Part shown: positions 61,794 through 64,000 of the stretch, one piece after another | Layout: the number at the start of each line of letters is the position of its first letter | How positions within the stretch are numbered: position 1 is the first letter of the stretch | DNA from: Planctomycetaceae bacterium | GTDB taxonomy: Bacteria; Planctomycetota; Planctomycetia; Planctomycetales; Planctomycetaceae | Length of the DNA: 64,000 bases | Direction: 5' to 3' | Assembly (NCBI GenBank): GCA_002724315.1 | Contig: PBOJ01000038.1 | Location: 1 to 64,000, forward strand | Notes under the pieces: generated by a model | Databases searched by the model: none | What the model was told of the DNA's origin: nothing | The model's input: the letters and a program-made list of their open reading frames with translations, nothing else | Program-made: the position numbers and the translations under genes

Positions 61794-62810
61794 TCAAGGC
61801 GATTCCGGAATCGTCAGCACCAACGCCAGCGTCGCCCAACTGCTGGCAGCGATCGAAATGAACTGATCCTTTCCGTGGGGAAATCCGGTTTCGAAGTAGG
61901 TCTGAAACGGCTTGGCGCGGGTCACGACATGCCACGATCCGTCTTCCAGTTGCGTGTCGACCAGGTACCGCGTCCCCCGGCGGATCGCCGGGTGATCCGC
62001 TGACAAACCACCATCGCGAAGCAACGCGACCAGTACAGTCGCCGTGGCGTAGGCGTCGCTTTTCATCTTCGCTGTCTGTGACCAACCCCCGTCCTTCCGC
62101 TGGCTGTCGACAAGCCGCGCGGTTGCCTTGGCCATGGCATCTCCGTCCGGTTCGACATACTTCAGCGCTCGCAGGCGAAACACCCGGGCTTCGGTGTCTT
62201 TTGGACTCTCGCCAAGCAACCACTCCCGCACGGCCTTGGTTCGTTCTTCGATCCGGGCCTTCTGCTTTTCGGTTCCGTATCCGGCCAGTCCTCGTAGGGC
62301 GACGTACGTGGTGGTGAAGTCGCTTCCCGAGGACGGTGGCCGTTTGCCGGGGTGGCTCCAATGGCCCTTCGTTTTCTGGTACTCCAGCAGGAAGTGGGTC
62401 ACGGCGGCCGTCAATTCGTTCGGTTTCCGGCCGCCCGCCTGCAATGCCCACAGGGCATAACCGGCTGTGATGACCTTGCCACCTTGGCCTCGACCTTCGA
62501 GATACCCCTTCTGCCCGCGTTTCAGGTGCGTTTCGGTGTGACGGAGTTGTTTGTCCAGATTCTCCTTGTCGATCGAAAATCCGCGATTTCGGGCTCCGAC
62601 CAAGGCCAGCACCGGCAGGGCCTGGTTGTGGCAGGTGAAGCACTTTCGTTCCTTGGCCGATCCTGCCGCCCCTTTTTCCAGTGCCGGAACCGCTTTGACG
62701 ATTGCGGCTCGAATCGCCTTGTCAGCTGGTGCCAATCCGTCGTCGGCACGCAGAGGAGACACCATCATGAACCCGGCGACCAGGGCGGCGAGATGACGTG
62801 ACAGGCTCAT
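61794..62810 (-). CDS. Secreted heme-motif protein with squalene-cyclase-like repeats
   Basis: 338 residues from the ATG at 62810 with GGAG upstream. Signal peptide HLAALVAGFMMVSPLRA. A CxxCH motif (KCFTCHNQALPVLAL) near residue 52 is followed by alpha-alpha repeats with QW-like ends: GYLEGRGQGGKVITAGYALW, VTHFLLEYQKTKGHWSHP, ARLVDSQRKDGGWSQTAKMK and RYLVDTQLEDGSWHVV. This couples a possible heme c to a toroid fold. Function unknown. It converges on the metallophosphoesterase with only 12 bases between the stops. Confidence 0.78.
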   Translation of the reverse strand: MSLSRHLAALVAGFMMVSPLRADDGLAPADKAIRAAIVKAVPALEKGAAGSAKERKCFTCHNQALPVLALVGARNRGFSIDKENLDKQLRHTETHLKRGQKGYLEGRGQGGKVITAGYALWALQAGGRKPNELTAAVTHFLLEYQKTKGHWSHPGKRPPSSGSDFTTTYVALRGLAGYGTEKQKARIEERTKAVREWLLGESPKDTEARVFRLRALKYVEPDGDAMAKATARLVDSQRKDGGWSQTAKMKSDAYATATVLVALLRDGGLSADHPAIRRGTRYLVDTQLEDGSWHVVTRAKPFQTYFETGFPHGKDQFISIAASSWATLALVLTIPESP

Positions 62811-62988
62811 GACTTTCTCCACAACCAACAGGATCCGCTGACACCATACGCGCAGCCCGCAGCGGCATCCAGTGAATCCTGCCGAGGACCAGCTCGCGGA
62901 CAATCAATGACCCCGGTGGACAACGGTCTCACCGGTTGCCGTTGTCGGCGTGGCCCCTCTCCAGCAGTTGAACCCTCGCGGCGAGGGC

Positions 62989-64000
62989 CTAGAACAACTC
63001 GTGGATCGGAGAGGGATCCTCGAGCACCGGCGTGGGTCGCCCCTGGTGGTCCAGCAGGTGCAGCGTCGGATCCATGCCCAGGGCCTTGTAGATCGTCGCG
63101 TGCAGGTTGCACGGCTTGACGGCCCGCGTGAGCGGACGTTCGCCCCTGGCATTGGTCGAACCCACCACCTGGCCACCGCGAATGCCGCCACCGGCCAGCA
63201 GGCAGAACAACGAGTTGCCCCAGTGGTCGCGTCCGGGTGTGCCCTTGCTGCCCGGGGGACCTCCGTTGCCGCCGTCATTCATCCGAGGCGTCCGGCTGAA
63301 TTCGCCGCAAAGAATCACCAGGGTCGATTCGAGCATGCCGCGGTCCGACAGGTCCTTCAACAGGCCCGAGACGGCCATGTCGACACGCGGCAGGACGCTC
63401 TTGTAACCCGGCTCGAGGTTCCAGTGATGATCCCAGCCGCCGAAGTGCACCGTGACGAAAGTCGAACCGGCTTCAACCAGCCGCCTGGCCAGCAACGTGC
63501 TCTGTCCCCAGTTGCTCCGGCCATACCCGTCACGGATTTTCGGGTCTTCACTGTTGATGTCAAAGGCCTTCCGCGCGGCGGCACCGGACACAAACTCAAA
63601 GGCGTCCCGATCGAACTTGTCCATCGCTTCGAACAGCGTGCCTCGCTCGACGGTCTTGCTGATCCGGTCCAGCCGCTGGTTCAGGTCACGGCGAGATGAG
63701 AGGCGATCGACGGTCATCCCGCCGGCCAGGTTCAGGTTGGCCACCTTGAAGTTGGCATTGTTCGGATCACCGCCGGTCTGGAACGGGTCATACTGCATGC
63801 CCATCCAGTTGCCGCCGAAATACCCGGGCCGCAACCCGATGCTGCTGGCCACCGGAACGCTGATGTAGGAGGGCATGCCGCTGCGACGCGGACCCCGCTC
63901 ACGTGCGACGATCGAACCGATCGAGGGGAACGTGCCGGTGTTGTTGGGCCCCAGAGCCTTGGTCGTCAGCATGTAGTGACCACCATGGAAGTGGCCACCG
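62989..64000 (-). CDS. DUF1501 protein (5' end beyond window)
   Basis: At least 336 residues; the frame continues past the right edge (GHFHGGHYM precedes the first internal Met). Signatures: LLARRLVEAGSTFVTVHFGG with the WDHHWN metal-type block, VILCGEFSRTPRMNDGGNGG and PGRDHWGNSLFCLLAGGGIR. The C-terminus ends DPSPIHELF. This is the fourth DUF1501 copy of the window and, like the tandem pair at 48-51 kb, is not followed by a DUF1549/DUF1553 gene here; such a partner may lie beyond the edge. Confidence 0.88.
   Translation of the reverse strand, partial: GGHFHGGHYMLTTKALGPNNTGTFPSIGSIVARERGPRRSGMPSYISVPVASSIGLRPGYFGGNWMGMQYDPFQTGGDPNNANFKVANLNLAGGMTVDRLSSRRDLNQRLDRISKTVERGTLFEAMDKFDRDAFEFVSGAAARKAFDINSEDPKIRDGYGRSNWGQSTLLARRLVEAGSTFVTVHFGGWDHHWNLEPGYKSVLPRVDMAVSGLLKDLSDRGMLESTLVILCGEFSRTPRMNDGGNGGPPGSKGTPGRDHWGNSLFCLLAGGGIRGGQVVGSTNARGERPLTRAVKPCNLHATIYKALGMDPTLHLLDHQGRPTPVLEDPSPIHELF

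Noticed and set aside
1-64000. CRISPR arrays, insertion sequences, prophage or integron features
   Set aside because: No regularly spaced direct repeats of CRISPR type, no transposase or integrase motifs, and the two tRNA genes show no flanking partial duplicates that would mark attachment sites.

Overview
The window is high-GC bacterial chromosome, almost certainly from a planctomycete (Planctomycetota). The lineage markers are several DUF1501 proteins, a cytochrome-c/DUF1549/DUF1553 giant, a membrane Ser/Thr kinase with a beta-helix ectodomain, PQQ-like and squalene-cyclase-like repeat proteins with heme or secretion signals, an HTTM protein, and peptidoglycan genes that are not followed by ftsA/ftsZ. 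lpxK, a TolC-type exporter and murB/murC/ddl point to a Gram-negative envelope with lipid A and peptidoglycan. No insertion sequence, phage block or CRISPR array is visible.

Layout. 1-6.6 kb holds a TolC-like outer-membrane lipoprotein with a long repeat-bearing C-terminal extension (open at the left edge), an Mpo1-like membrane protein, lpxK, and three tandem paralogous secreted proteins with one Ig-like domain and a C-terminal hydrophobic segment. At 6.8-21.9 kb are tRNA-Thr(CGT) with its own promoter and terminator, a GDSL esterase, an acyltransferase, a metallo-hydrolase, an enolase-superfamily enzyme, a MobA-like transferase, an HTTM pair, a fused uroporphyrinogen methyltransferase/synthase, a HAD hydrolase, a PQQ-propeller pair, crcB and guaA.

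22.1-29.6 kb is the most interesting part. A carbamoyltransferase/SxtJ/DUF5989 set converges on a tight five-gene operon coding for a ketosynthase, an acyl carrier protein, two CrtI-type flavoproteins and a FabZ-type dehydratase. By content this is a dedicated acyl-chain building and desaturating line, resembling the kind of gene set proposed for ladderane lipids in anammox planctomycetes. 29.9-38.9 kb carries a TPR lipoprotein, an EF-hand membrane protein, a sialidase-fold protein divergent from a mannonate-dehydratase/thioesterase/PfkB-kinase operon, and the large kinase. 39.2-43.5 kb is a trimmed division/cell-wall cluster in the order murC-murB-ddl-ftsQ, with no ftsA or ftsZ following it. 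A ketosynthase-fold protein that has lost its catalytic cysteine (45.5-46.8 kb) and tRNA-Leu(TAG) follow.

47-64 kb contains MscS, two tandem DUF1501 proteins, a cupin, an amino-acid permease, a DUF1549/DUF1553-DUF1501 operon, a creatininase-family amidohydrolase, a degenerate metallophosphoesterase next to an intact one, a heme-motif repeat protein and a further DUF1501 gene cut by the right edge.

All calls come from reading the sequence and recalling family motifs. No database search was run. Where the longest frame has an implausible start, the start was chosen from the ribosome-binding site, signal peptide or family N-terminus, and this is stated.
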